The notes: generated by a model not told the origin, from the letters alone. A DNA stretch of 64,000 nucleotides from Oceanobacillus polygoni (GCF_008304605.1 NZ_PIJY01000004.1:1-64000); one strand, 5' to 3'. Positions 17,352 through 26,985 are shown, counted from the first letter of the stretch. A program made the numbers and translations.

Positions 17352-18149
17352 TCAAACGAAACCGTGATAAGGTTTCTGGGTCGTTGCCATATGTGCCCAC
17401 TTTATCATTGTAATAAAGTCAAAGACCGGAAGCCTTGTTGCACGCTGAATGTCAGCAGCATACGGTGGTAAATCACTGCATTCTAGTAAGATCGCACCAA
17501 TATTTGGATTCTCTTTTATAAGTTCCAACGCAGCATGAACGACTTCCTCTCGTAAAATATCATTATTAAAGCTTCCTCTGCTTTCAACTATAGCCGAAAA
17601 CTCTGGTAACTCCCCTAAACCCTTGACTTTAACGTATTCAGAATTCGTTATGCCACAGCTTTCAAATAAATTTTCCGTAATTCCATGAATATCCGCAGTC
17701 AACATGCCAACTTCCTGATTACTTTTTAAACCTGCTTTTATCCATGGCAGCTGAATGACACTTGATAAGTAGACAGGTATATCAACAGCGTTTGCTACTT
17801 GTTCTTGGAAATTACCAAAGAATCCACATGCCGCACAAATGGCACGAGCTCCTTCTGCTTCCAACTGTTTTGCTGTTGCAATAACATCATCGACCAGCGT
17901 CGGATCCCCAACATGGATTCTTTCTTGCGTGCAATTTGGTACAACTTTCATCACCACAGGAAAATCATAGGTTGATAGATTTGCTACATTTCCAGGGATT
18001 GTCGGATACCAGCAATTGTCTAAAAATAAAATCCCAATAGAAAACCCTGAAACATACATCCCCTTTTTCATCGAAATAATACTGCTCTCTTTCTCTTTAC
18101 CTAAATACCCATGTTCCCGTTCTCTATTCAATTCTTGCAAGTTAATCAT
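17352..18149 (-). CDS. Asp/Glu racemase superfamily protein
   Basis: The 265-residue protein has the two-cysteine layout of the Asp/Glu racemase superfamily: AICAACGFFGNFQ in the first half and AILLECSDLPPYA in the second, each placing a Cys where the family has its acid-base residues. Members racemise Asp, Glu or hydantoins or isomerise maleate. The N-terminal 30 residues before the conserved core are extra and charged. ATG 18149 follows AAGGAGGAGCC. The gene lies between a DapA-like enzyme and the dehydrogenase subunits. The usual proline-racemase-type hydroxyproline 2-epimerase is absent from the cluster, so it could supply that step, but this is speculative. Confidence 0.7.
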   Translation of the reverse strand: MINLQELNREREHGYLGKEKESSIISMKKGMYVSGFSIGILFLDNCWYPTIPGNVANLSTYDFPVVMKVVPNCTQERIHVGDPTLVDDVIATAKQLEAEGARAICAACGFFGNFQEQVANAVDIPVYLSSVIQLPWIKAGLKSNQEVGMLTADIHGITENLFESCGITNSEYVKVKGLGELPEFSAIVESRGSFNNDILREEVVHAALELIKENPNIGAILLECSDLPPYAADIQRATRLPVFDFITMIKWAHMATTQKPYHGFV

Positions 18150-18160
18150 GGCTCCTCCTT

Positions 18161-18194
18161 ATCGTCTCGGAGAATGACTATTCTCCGAAACGAT
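18161..18194. promoter_or_regulatory. Intercistronic hairpin
   Basis: ATCG..TCGGAGAAT pairs with ATTCTCCGA..CGAT around GACT. This is a strong stem between the DapA-like gene and the racemase-family gene, with no T run in the reading direction. Confidence 0.55.
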
Positions 18195-18227
18195 TCATCT
18201 ATTTATTGTAGAAAAGCTCTGCTGACA

Positions 18228-19157
18228 TTAATTAGAAACAACAGATTTATCCAGTTCGTTAACTTCATATCCTAGCTTTAATAGTTCTTCTTTAATATTC
18301 GCTTTTATTTCTTCAGTAGGCTGTGTTAAAGGTTTTCTCACCTTTCCGCCCTTTATACCAATCAAGTCCATCCCCGCTTTTACCGGTCCTGGATATGGAT
18401 TGCCTTCTGCCTCCATCAGTCCATAAATACCTGATAGCTTTTGATTCAAAGCACGTGCTGCATTTAGATCACTCTTTTCAACTGCCAATTCGTAAAGCTC
18501 TACAAGTTCCTTAGGAAGCAAATTAACGAGAATTCCAAAAGCACCCTGTCCTCCGATAGAAAGAGAAGGAAGAATAAATGGTTCTTCACCGGTAAAGACA
18601 GTAAAGTTTTCAACATTCTTCGTTATAGCTAGAACATCACAATAGTGGCCGAAATCCGCAGATTCTTTAACACTTACAATGTTTTCTTCCTGACTTAACT
18701 CATAAATCAATTCAGGTGAAAGGGTAACGTTAGTTGCTCCTGGATAATTGTAAATGACAATTCCGATATTTGATTTCTCAGCTATTTCCTTATAAAATGC
18801 CCGGATTCCTTCTTCACTTGTCTGTTGATAATATGGAGGTAAAACAAGTCCCCATGTCGATCCACATTCTGCAGCATAATTGGCAAGTTCAATTGTCTCC
18901 ACGGCTGTCTTGCATCCAACACCTGCCATTACAGGCACTCTTCCTGCAGCATATTCACAACCAGCCTTGATCAAACTTTTGCGTTCCTCTAATGACATCA
19001 CATGGTATTCTCCTGTTGTGCCTCCAACGAGAAGACCATGGACACCACTTTCGATTTGAAAATCAATTACCTTCTTATAATCCTCAAAATTAATTGTTTC
19101 ATCATTATTGAATGGTGTAATTAATGGTACAATAATACCTTTTGGTGCAATACTCAT
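18228..19157 (-). CDS. DapA-family lyase, likely pyrroline-hydroxycarboxylate deaminase
   Basis: The 309-residue TIM-barrel protein has GGTTGEYHVMS, the catalytic tyrosine region VIYNYPG (Y136) and the Schiff-base lysine in VSVKESADFG (K164). These mark it as a DHDPS/NAL superfamily enzyme. Among the neighbours, a heteromeric D-hydroxyproline-dehydrogenase-like complex and an aldehyde dehydrogenase point to 1-pyrroline-4-hydroxy-2-carboxylate deaminase, which yields 2-oxoglutarate semialdehyde. A keto-deoxy sugar acid dehydratase giving the same product is an alternative. ATG 19157 has GGAGG eight bases upstream and is preferred over TTG 19172. Confidence 0.75.
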   Translation of the reverse strand: MSIAPKGIIVPLITPFNNDETINFEDYKKVIDFQIESGVHGLLVGGTTGEYHVMSLEERKSLIKAGCEYAAGRVPVMAGVGCKTAVETIELANYAAECGSTWGLVLPPYYQQTSEEGIRAFYKEIAEKSNIGIVIYNYPGATNVTLSPELIYELSQEENIVSVKESADFGHYCDVLAITKNVENFTVFTGEEPFILPSLSIGGQGAFGILVNLLPKELVELYELAVEKSDLNAARALNQKLSGIYGLMEAEGNPYPGPVKAGMDLIGIKGGKVRKPLTQPTEEIKANIKEELLKLGYEVNELDKSVVSN

Positions 19158-19203
19158 TATTAATTCCTCCAATTTTTTAGTTTTATTTATCTGAACATCC
19201 TCT

Positions 19204-20385
19204 TTATGAAATAATAGCTTCTTTATAACGCGAAAATCTGAGACGGCTTATATCAAAGTCCGTTTTTTCTCCGGAAATCAATTGGGTAATCATTTTTCCC
19301 GTAATAGGAGCCATACTAATACCGTCCCCTTCGTGTCCACTAGCAATATAGAAGCCTGGAACTTCCTCTACTTCAGACACAATTGGCAAATGATCAATTA
19401 CCCAAGGTCTTATTCCGGCATACGTACGTATACAACTTACATCCTTTAAAACTGGTAGAAAACGCATCGCCCGTTCAGCAATTCCTCTAATCACTTGATT
19501 TTCCGATCGAATATCATACCCATTAAAGGCGCGGTGCCCACCTACGAGATAGTTATCCGCATCTGTTGGCTCAATCGTAAACGCAATATTATGATTTTCT
19601 ACTAGCTTACTAACGTTTCGCTTATAATTGATATCCTCAAATTTGGAAAGCATATAGCCAAACTCATGCACCTTTTGATTCACAATTCTATCCGTCTTTT
19701 CTGTTACTAGAATCATCCCTTTTCTCGGGCGAATCGGAATATCGATCCCAACCATGTCACCAATTTGGCTTGCCCAGACCCCAGCACAGTTTACAATTCG
19801 TTCGGTTCGGATTATCCCTTTGTCTGTTATCACTTTTTCAATACGACCATGAACTCCTCTGTCAATCTCTCTAACCTCATGATTCGTAAAGAGCTTTAAA
19901 CCATATTTCTTTGCTTCTTCTATAAAGGCGTAACAGACTAAATAAGGATTCATTGTTGAATCAACTTCCGTCCAAATTCCGCCCATTAGATCTTTGGCTA
20001 ATTTAGGTTCGATCTCTAGAAGCTCCTTCTGATCAACAATTTGCATACGATATCCATCACTTCTTTGCTGTGCAGCATACCCTATGGCAATCTCTAATTC
20101 TTGCTCTGTTTCACATACATATAAACTACCTCTGGAAGAGAATTGAAAATCAAAGGATAATTCTTTGGCCAATTCTTTATACATTTGAATACTTTTATAG
20201 CCTATATCTGTATCAATCCCAGGCTTTTTATCACTTATAAGTGCTACTGCATCACAACGACTGGATGTTCCGCTTGCAATATCTCCCTTTTCTACTAAGC
20301 CAACCTTATATCCGGCTTTTGATAGATAATAAGCTGTGCTGCAACCAATAATTCCAGCTCCAATCACGATAATATCGAAATTCAT
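19204..20385 (-). CDS. DadA/OoxB-like FAD oxidase subunit (beta type)
   Basis: The 393-residue protein has FAD motif IVIGAGIIGCSTAYYLSKAG, GTSSR, NCAGVWA and the closing GIRPWVIDHLPIV with SGHEGDGIS. This is the D-amino-acid dehydrogenase/sarcosine oxidase fold, as in OoxB, HcnC and LhpB. It would be the substrate-oxidising subunit with the proteins at 15513, 16751 and 17052. It could alternatively demethylate an N-methyl amino acid by itself. ATG 20385 follows AAAGGAGGG. Confidence 0.8.
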   Translation of the reverse strand: MNFDIIVIGAGIIGCSTAYYLSKAGYKVGLVEKGDIASGTSSRCDAVALISDKKPGIDTDIGYKSIQMYKELAKELSFDFQFSSRGSLYVCETEQELEIAIGYAAQQRSDGYRMQIVDQKELLEIEPKLAKDLMGGIWTEVDSTMNPYLVCYAFIEEAKKYGLKLFTNHEVREIDRGVHGRIEKVITDKGIIRTERIVNCAGVWASQIGDMVGIDIPIRPRKGMILVTEKTDRIVNQKVHEFGYMLSKFEDINYKRNVSKLVENHNIAFTIEPTDADNYLVGGHRAFNGYDIRSENQVIRGIAERAMRFLPVLKDVSCIRTYAGIRPWVIDHLPIVSEVEEVPGFYIASGHEGDGISMAPITGKMITQLISGEKTDFDISRLRFSRYKEAIIS

Positions 20386-20431
20386 GAAGCTTACCCTCCT
20401 TTCATTAGCTGTTCGCTCTATTTAGATGTAT

Positions 20432-21946
20432 CTAGCCTTTATAAAAACCAGAAGGCTTTACTTCAAGGGCAATATTTATTTGCTTTTTATATAGGTACTC
20501 TTCAAAACCATATGTTCCTAGATCTCCACCTAAACCGCTCTGCTTGTAACCACTCCATGGGGCTTCATTAAAAGTTGGGTGGTACGTATTAATCCATGTA
20601 ATCCCTGCTTGCAACCTGCGAATCACGCGTTGTGCTTTTGCACCATCATTTGTAAATACTGCTGCAAGTCCAAAGTCTGTGCCATTCGCTAATTCAATTG
20701 CTTCTTCTTCCGTTTCAAACACTTGAATAACAAGAACAGGTCCAAAGATTTCTTCTTGAACAATGCGCATGTCTGGAGTTGTATTCGTAAAAATCGTCGG
20801 CTCAACAAAGTTACCTTTGGCGAGGTCCCCTTCAGTTACCTGCTTCCCTCCACATAAAAGTTCTGCGCCCTCTGTTTTGCCAATTTCCACGTAATTTAAT
20901 ACGTTTTCCATATGAGATTTCGATATAAGTGGTCCCATTTCGGTAGTCTCATCCCATCCTGGACCAAGCTTAATCTTTTTTGCTCGTGAAACTAACTCTG
21001 GTACAAACTTGTCATAAATGCTTTTTTCAAGGAGGAGACGTGAACCGGCTGAACATACTTGACCTTGCCCTGCAAAGATTCCTAACAGTGCATAATCAAC
21101 TGCTGTTTCAAAATCCGCATCTGCAAAAACGATATTTGGTGATTTCCCACCAAGTTCCAATCCAACTTTTTTTAGCGTATTTGCAGCATCCTTCATAATT
21201 TGCTTTCCTGTCGATGTTCCCCCAGTAAAAGATATTTTTTCAACATCAGGGTGGTTGATTAATTCATTTCCAACAACAGAGCCAGATCCGTGTACTAAAT
21301 TTGCGACTCCATTTGGCAGACCAACTTCATCGATAATTTCAAACAGTCGAATTAACGTAAGTGGTGTTTGGGTAGATGGCTTAACGACTACCGTACATCC
21401 AGCCGCTAATGCGGCCGACATTTTTTGCGCTGCCATTACGAGTGGATAGTTCCACGGAACAATAATTGCAACAACTCCAATCGGCTCCCGGATAACCATT
21501 GCTTGAATTTCATCTGGAACTTCATATGTCTGTCCATGCGGCTTTGTAGCGAGACCAGCATAGTATTGGAATTGATTAATAGCATCTTCCACATCGGTAA
21601 GCGAATCATCATAAATTTTTCCATTATTTAATGTCTCAAGCATCGCAATTTCATCTTTACGTTCTTCTAGCTTACTAGCAATTTGGAGCAGGTAATCAGC
21701 TCGTGTACGTGCATATGTGCTTTTCCAGCCATTTTTATAAAAGGCATCTTTAGCAGCTATCACTGCTTGATTTACTTCTTCTATCGTACCTTCCGTGACA
21801 CTTCCGATTACTTCATTCGTTGCAGGGTTGATTACCTCACGTTTATTTTTCGAAGCGCTTACTTTCCATTCCCCATCAATATACATACCTTCCACTGCAT
21901 CCTTATCGCGTAAGACTGATGTATCATGGGCTACTGTCTTTAACAT
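20432..21946 (-). CDS. NAD(P)+-dependent aldehyde dehydrogenase
   Basis: The 504-residue enzyme has all ALDH catalytic parts: N166 (PWNYPL), K189 (VKPS), E264 (LELGGKS) and nucleophile C298 (GQGQVCSAGSR). By sequence it resembles betaine-aldehyde-type ALDHs. As first gene of the leftward series, with a DapA-like enzyme downstream, it most likely oxidises 2-oxoglutarate semialdehyde to 2-oxoglutarate. Detoxifying an aldehyde from demethylation is an alternative. The start ATG 21946 has AAGGGAG nine bases upstream. Confidence 0.85.
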   Translation of the reverse strand: MLKTVAHDTSVLRDKDAVEGMYIDGEWKVSASKNKREVINPATNEVIGSVTEGTIEEVNQAVIAAKDAFYKNGWKSTYARTRADYLLQIASKLEERKDEIAMLETLNNGKIYDDSLTDVEDAINQFQYYAGLATKPHGQTYEVPDEIQAMVIREPIGVVAIIVPWNYPLVMAAQKMSAALAAGCTVVVKPSTQTPLTLIRLFEIIDEVGLPNGVANLVHGSGSVVGNELINHPDVEKISFTGGTSTGKQIMKDAANTLKKVGLELGGKSPNIVFADADFETAVDYALLGIFAGQGQVCSAGSRLLLEKSIYDKFVPELVSRAKKIKLGPGWDETTEMGPLISKSHMENVLNYVEIGKTEGAELLCGGKQVTEGDLAKGNFVEPTIFTNTTPDMRIVQEEIFGPVLVIQVFETEEEAIELANGTDFGLAAVFTNDGAKAQRVIRRLQAGITWINTYHPTFNEAPWSGYKQSGLGGDLGTYGFEEYLYKKQINIALEVKPSGFYKG

Positions 21947-22007
21947 TTGGCCAAACTCCCTTCTCGGTGCATTCTAAAATTTGTAAACGAATACAAGATA
22001 TACTTTT

Positions 22008-22036
22008 TTGAATTAACTATAAATAAATGCTATAGT
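22008..22036 (+). promoter_or_regulatory. Sigma-A-like promoter for the LysR gene
   Basis: TTGAAT and TATAGT are separated by 17 bases, 73 bases before the LysR start, in the divergent region shared with the aldehyde dehydrogenase gene. Confidence 0.5.
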
Positions 22037-22108
22037 AAAAATTATCATTAGTAAAATAACAATTTTACATACTTACCATCAAATTTATTCATGAAAGGAG
22101 GATACAAA

Positions 22109-22975
22109 ATGAGCATTCAACGTTTTGAAATATTAAATAAGGTTGTTCAATTACAAAACATAACGAAAGCTGCAACAGAACTAAATCTCTCTCAATCTGG
22201 TATCAGCTATGCTATTAAAAATCTGGAAGAAGAGTTAGATGTACAGCTATTAATTCGTAATCGTTCTGGTGTTACGTTAACAAGTGAGGGGGAAAGAATT
22301 TATCAACATTCCCTTTCAGTTACGAAGGCTTATGAAAATTTAATCCAAGAAGCTGCAGCTATAAAAGGAATTGAAAGAGGAACGATACATATTGGCACTT
22401 TCGCAAGCGTTACCACTAACTGGATACCAAAAATTATTACAGTGTTTAAAGAAAGGTTTCCTGGAATAACCATTAAAATATATGAAGATGATTATCAAAG
22501 TTTAGAAAATGCAGTCATAGCTGGTGAATTAGACTGCTGTTTTTCAACCATATCGAACAATAAACAGCTAGCGTACATCCCATTAAAAAAAGATAAGCTC
22601 TACTGTATTGTTTCGAATGATTGTCCATTATCTAAACAAAAAGTGATGAAAATCAGTCAAATTGGAGATTATCCGTTAATTAAACCAAAAGCTGACTGGG
22701 ATAATGAAATATCCGATTTTTTCAGCAGTCACAAAATCAATCCCGCAATTGCCTATGAGGTATCAGATGACCAATCCATTATTGCCCTAGTCCAGGCTAA
22801 CTTAGGCATTAACATTCGTCCAGGTCTTGTTCTAACAAATCGCACTCCAAATATAACCGTACTTGATTTAGAAGACGATGCATATCGAATGATTGGATTA
22901 GCAACGTGCAATCATGTATCACATGCAACACAACGGTTTATTTCTGTTGTCACCGAGTTGTTTCAGGAAATGTAA
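22109..22975 (+). CDS. LysR-family regulator of the betaine/hydroxyproline series
   Basis: The 288-residue protein has an N-terminal winged helix-turn-helix (NITKAATELNLSQSGISYAIKNLEEEL) and a periplasmic-binding-like effector domain with GTIHIGTFASV. ATG 22109 has AAAGGAGG seven bases upstream and is preferred over 22091. It is divergent from the leftward 13-kb gene series, the usual arrangement of a LysR protein with its target. The inducer is probably an intermediate of that pathway. Confidence 0.85.
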   Translation: MSIQRFEILNKVVQLQNITKAATELNLSQSGISYAIKNLEEELDVQLLIRNRSGVTLTSEGERIYQHSLSVTKAYENLIQEAAAIKGIERGTIHIGTFASVTTNWIPKIITVFKERFPGITIKIYEDDYQSLENAVIAGELDCCFSTISNNKQLAYIPLKKDKLYCIVSNDCPLSKQKVMKISQIGDYPLIKPKADWDNEISDFFSSHKINPAIAYEVSDDQSIIALVQANLGINIRPGLVLTNRTPNITVLDLEDDAYRMIGLATCNHVSHATQRFISVVTELFQEM

Positions 22976-23023
22976 CAGACCATATATTTGTTTAATAGGA
23001 CTTACAACTAAATAAAAAAGAAT

Positions 23024-23054
23024 AAAGCAGGCAGCCTAAATTGCTACCTGCTTT
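23024..23054. terminator. Bidirectional terminator
   Basis: AAAGCAGGCAGC pairs with GCTACCTGCTTT around CTAAATT, between the convergent LysR and M20 amidohydrolase genes. Confidence 0.8.
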
Positions 23055-23060
23055 CCCGTA

Positions 23061-24227
23061 TTACTTCCCCATTTCCAGCCCAACATGAACCATCAATTTG
23101 ACACCATCAATAAAACTAGCTTCATCAATTGCAAACTTGGGATGATGGTGTGGGTAATCAAACGACTTTTCTTCGTTTCTCGCTCCGATAAACACGAAAG
23201 TCCCCGGTATTACTTTGGAAAATGCTCCAAAATCTTCTCCGCCCATTACTAATGGATAATGAAACACACGTTCACCAAATAATTGTGTAGCAATATCAAT
23301 CACACGATCCGTTTTCTCTTCGTTATTAAGTACGGCATCATATCCAAACTGGAAATTAAACTCAAAATCAGCACCATAGAAATCACAAACCGACGCTACT
23401 GCTTTTTCCATCTTTTCTTTTACAAGTTCTCTCGTCTCCTGGTGGATCGTTCGAATACTTCCCTGTAATGTTGCTGTATCCGGAATGACATTCGTCGCAC
23501 TGCCAGCATGAAACTGGGTTGTTGAAATCACAACCGAATCAAGTGGAGAAGTAATCCGTGATACAATTGTTTGAAACTGATTAATAATCTGCGTACCGAT
23601 GACGATTGGATCTATTGCATCCTCTGGTTGAGATGCATGTCCACCTTTTCCTTTAATCAAAAGGTCATACGTATCTGAATTGGATGTAATTGGCCCCTTT
23701 GTAATCCCGATTTTACCAACTGAGATCGGGGTGAACAAATGCTGCCCATAGACAAAATCAAGGTCATTGAACAGTCCAGTTGCAACCATTTCCTGTGCGC
23801 CTCCAGGTGGTTGCTCTTCCGCATGCTGGAAAATCAAATATATTTCTCCACTCACCAAGTCGATATTCTGTGATAAAACGCGGGCGGCACCAAGGAGAAT
23901 TGCAGCATGACCATCATGACCACAGGCATGCATCACACCAGCTTTTTTTGATTTAAACTCTAAATCATCTCTTTCTTCTTGGATCGGCAATGCATCAATA
24001 TCTGCTCGCAGTCCAATTTTTTTCCCTGGTTTTTTTCCTTTAATAATTCCCAGAACACTCGTTTTTGTTGGACGTGAAAATTCAATATGATCCATCTGTC
24101 TTAACTGATCCTCAATATATTGACTTGTCCAGTATTCTTCAAAAGAAAGCTCTGGGTGCTCATGCATCGCTCTTCTCCAGGCGATCACATCTGGTATTAC
24201 TTCTTCTATCAGTTTATTCAAATCCAT
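23061..24227 (-). CDS. M20 family amidohydrolase (N-acyl amino acid hydrolase)
   Basis: The 388-residue metallohydrolase has the M20D pattern: HEHPELSFEE, GLRADIDALP, HACGHDGHAAILLGAA with the zinc Cys/His, and HAEEQPPGGA. Such enzymes split N-acyl or N-aminobenzoyl amino acids, hippurate or indole-acetyl amino acids. ATG 24227 (GGAGAG upstream) matches the family start better than TTG 24251. It lies 35 bases after the AbgT-family carrier gene in the same operon, like abgB/abgT pairs, so it likely hydrolyses the imported amide. The exact acyl group is unknown. Confidence 0.85.
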   Translation of the reverse strand: MDLNKLIEEVIPDVIAWRRAMHEHPELSFEEYWTSQYIEDQLRQMDHIEFSRPTKTSVLGIIKGKKPGKKIGLRADIDALPIQEERDDLEFKSKKAGVMHACGHDGHAAILLGAARVLSQNIDLVSGEIYLIFQHAEEQPPGGAQEMVATGLFNDLDFVYGQHLFTPISVGKIGITKGPITSNSDTYDLLIKGKGGHASQPEDAIDPIVIGTQIINQFQTIVSRITSPLDSVVISTTQFHAGSATNVIPDTATLQGSIRTIHQETRELVKEKMEKAVASVCDFYGADFEFNFQFGYDAVLNNEEKTDRVIDIATQLFGERVFHYPLVMGGEDFGAFSKVIPGTFVFIGARNEEKSFDYPHHHPKFAIDEASFIDGVKLMVHVGLEMGK

Positions 24228-24262
24228 TCCTATCTCTCCTATCCTTGACAATCAAGATTAAT

Positions 24263-25786
24263 TTACTGCTCTAAAAAGATTGGTCCCCCAGGTCCAACTG
24301 GCAGTCCTACTAAATACCAAATAACTAAGAATAAAGACCAAACTATAAAATAGACAATCGAATAAGGTAACAGATTGGACAGAAGCGTACCCAAACCAAC
24401 ATTCTTGTCATATTTTTTCGCAAATGCTAATAAAAGCGGCAAATATGGAAGCATTGGTGTAATCGGGTTCGTAACGGAATCTCCTACTCGGAATATCATT
24501 TGTGTAAATGCCGGATCGTATCCCAATAGCATAAACAAAGGTACGAAAACAGGTGCTAGAATTGCCCATTTTGCAGATGCACTTCCAATTAATAAATTGA
24601 TACAACCAGCTATAATAATAAAGCCCAGAATTAATGGCACACCAGTAAAATTCATCTCTTGGAGAAATTCTGCTCCCTTAATCGCAAGAATTGGTCCTAA
24701 ATTACTCCAAGAAAAGTATGCAAGCATTTGTGCTGCAAAAAAGACGAGTACAATGTAGCTTCCCATCGTAGCCATTGAATCACTCAGCACATTAGCAAAG
24801 TCTTTTGAGTTCTTAATCGTTTTCGCTTTTAAACCATAAACCAAACCTGGCACAAAAAATAATATCGTAATGATAAAAACAACGGAATTCATAAAAGGCG
24901 AATCATTCATGATAGAGCCTGTTTCTTGATTTCTGAGTACACCATTCTCCGGAATAAGCAGTGCGATAAATACCAATGCGGTTAGGACAATGGAAATATT
25001 CGCCCAACGAAGTGCCTTTTTCTCCGTATCTGAAACATTTTCTTGTGACACTTCTGCTCCATGATATGCACCTAATCGAGGTATGGTTAGTTTTATCGTT
25101 ATAAAATAGGTAACGATTAACAGCAATAAAGCAGATGCAGCTATAAAATAATAGTTCATTGCGATATTTGCTGTATATGTTTCATCAATTAATCTCGCAG
25201 CTGGTTCTGTAAAGCTCATCATTAAAGCATCCGTCATTCCAAGAATAAAATTGGCCGAAAAAGAACCAAGTGCAGCAGCATACGCCATTACAAGACCTGA
25301 AAATGGATGATAACCAAGTCGAAGCATCACCATGGCAGCTAATGGAGGCAAGATAATAGGAGCTGCATCTCCTGCAACATTTCCTAGGATAGCAACTAAA
25401 ATGATTGTAGGAATAATAAGTTTCCGAGGTGCTACTTCAATGATACGTTTCATTAACGTCTCAAAATAGCCAGTTTTCTCGGCAATGCCAATCCCCAGCA
25501 TTACAACAAGAACCATACCTAAAGGCGGGAAAGCACTGAAGTTATTAATGCTCTCCGTTAACATAAGAACTAACCCTTCACCTGAAATCAGGTTTACCGC
25601 CTCAACAACTTCACCTGTCCCAGGATTAGTAGCTTTTAAATTAAATAAAGACGCTATAAAGGAAGCGAACAGAATAACACCCATCAATACAATAAAAATT
25701 AGGATTGGGTCAGGTAATCTATTCCCGACAGCTTCCACTTTGTTTAAAAATCTATCAATAAAACTTTGCTTTTCTTTCTTTTTCAA
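24263..25786 (-). CDS. AbgT-family transporter
   Basis: The 507-residue membrane protein has AbgT features: FLNKVEAVGNRLPDPILIF at the start, GDAAPIILPPLAAM in the first half, and SASAKWAILAPVFVPLF and GDSVTNPITPMLPYLPLLL in the second. The family imports p-aminobenzoyl-glutamate or exports sulfonamides. TTG 25786 after GCGGGGG gives the normal N-terminus; GTG 25843 would add 19 unrelated residues. The partner hydrolase downstream supports an import role. Confidence 0.85.
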   Translation of the reverse strand: MKKKEKQSFIDRFLNKVEAVGNRLPDPILIFIVLMGVILFASFIASLFNLKATNPGTGEVVEAVNLISGEGLVLMLTESINNFSAFPPLGMVLVVMLGIGIAEKTGYFETLMKRIIEVAPRKLIIPTIILVAILGNVAGDAAPIILPPLAAMVMLRLGYHPFSGLVMAYAAALGSFSANFILGMTDALMMSFTEPAARLIDETYTANIAMNYYFIAASALLLLIVTYFITIKLTIPRLGAYHGAEVSQENVSDTEKKALRWANISIVLTALVFIALLIPENGVLRNQETGSIMNDSPFMNSVVFIITILFFVPGLVYGLKAKTIKNSKDFANVLSDSMATMGSYIVLVFFAAQMLAYFSWSNLGPILAIKGAEFLQEMNFTGVPLILGFIIIAGCINLLIGSASAKWAILAPVFVPLFMLLGYDPAFTQMIFRVGDSVTNPITPMLPYLPLLLAFAKKYDKNVGLGTLLSNLLPYSIVYFIVWSLFLVIWYLVGLPVGPGGPIFLEQ

Positions 25787-26017
25787 AATAATCCCCCGCT
25801 CATTTGTAGTGTTACAATCTTGTGAGTTTACGGGATATAACACAACTATTCACTTTAGTTAGTTAAACCGCTAAATTATCTTTCAATTTTAAAAGGATAT
25901 CTTTATAAAGTCAATGTTATTTTTTAGTATGTGGTTATTGTTCTATAATTATCGATTCCTTCACACTAATTTTCAGAGTGAAATAATATCCGAAACACTA
26001 AATACTACGAGCAAACC

Positions 26018-26055
26018 AAAAAGGCATGGAATCCAAATTGATTCCATGCCTTTTG
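26018..26055. terminator. Bidirectional terminator
   Basis: AAAGGCATGGAATC pairs with GATTCCATGCCTTT, with A and T runs at the ends, just after prpB. Confidence 0.85.
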
Positions 26056-26065
26056 TTCTGAAAAT

Positions 26066-26968
26066 CTAATCCTCTAGTACCGTCTTTGCGATTGTATTGT
26101 CCAATTCCTCGAAATCATCGTAAGAAATTGTTTTATAGAGCTCTTTTCTCGTTTGCATATTAAACACACCATCCGCTTGGGAGCCTTGCTCTTTAATCAA
26201 GTTAAAGATTCGCTCATATGCTTTCGCTGCTACTCTTAAAGATGTAACTGGATAGATTACCATCCGAAAGCCCATATTTTGAAAATCTTCCGCGGTTATA
26301 AATGGTGTTTTGCCAAATTCGGTCATGTTTGCAAGCAATGGAACTTCTAGCTTTTTCGCAAAAAGGCGAAATTCCTCATCCGTTTGCAATGCTTCCGGGA
26401 ATATTGCATCTGCTCCTGCTTGTATATAGCTCTGGGAACGCTCTATAGCAGCATCTATTCCCTCTACTGCTCTTGCATCCGTTCTTGCAACAACAATTAA
26501 TGAAGGAGCTACCTCTTTAATCGCTTTGATTTTTTGCACCATTTCTTCCGTCGTTACAAGTTGCTTGCCATTTAAATGACCACATTTCTTCGGTAGCTGC
26601 TGGTCTTCAATTTGCACTGCTGCTACATTCGCTTCCAGCATTTCACGAGCAGTACGAGCCACATTTAACACACCGCCAAATCCAGTATCAATATCCACTA
26701 GTACTGGCAAATTCGTTGCTCGAACGAGATCTCTTGCACGTTCTGCCACTTCCGTTGAGGTAACAATTCCGAGATCAGGTAGTCCCCTGCTTGCTGTATA
26801 CGCTCCACCTGATAAATAGAGTACGGAAAAACCCGCATCTTTTGCGACTAATGCAGCCATAGCATCATGCGCACCAGGTATTTGTAATATGTTACCTGCG
26901 AGCATCTGCTCCTTAAATTGGTTTGCTAATTCTTGCTGTGTTGACTGTCGGTCCACAATCCACGCCAT
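26066..26968 (-). CDS. prpB: Methylisocitrate lyase PrpB
   Basis: The 300-residue enzyme cleaves 2-methylisocitrate to pyruvate and succinate, the last step of the methylcitrate cycle. It has the isocitrate-lyase superfamily metal segment DIDTGFGG (D92, D94) and the catalytic KKCGH motif (C129). It is last of the prpC-prpD-prpB operon, with an 18-base gap after prpD. Length and motifs are normal. Confidence 0.95.
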   Translation of the reverse strand: MAWIVDRQSTQQELANQFKEQMLAGNILQIPGAHDAMAALVAKDAGFSVLYLSGGAYTASRGLPDLGIVTSTEVAERARDLVRATNLPVLVDIDTGFGGVLNVARTAREMLEANVAAVQIEDQQLPKKCGHLNGKQLVTTEEMVQKIKAIKEVAPSLIVVARTDARAVEGIDAAIERSQSYIQAGADAIFPEALQTDEEFRLFAKKLEVPLLANMTEFGKTPFITAEDFQNMGFRMVIYPVTSLRVAAKAYERIFNLIKEQGSQADGVFNMQTRKELYKTISYDDFEELDNTIAKTVLED

Positions 26969-26985
26969 AAACGTAAGTCCTCCTT

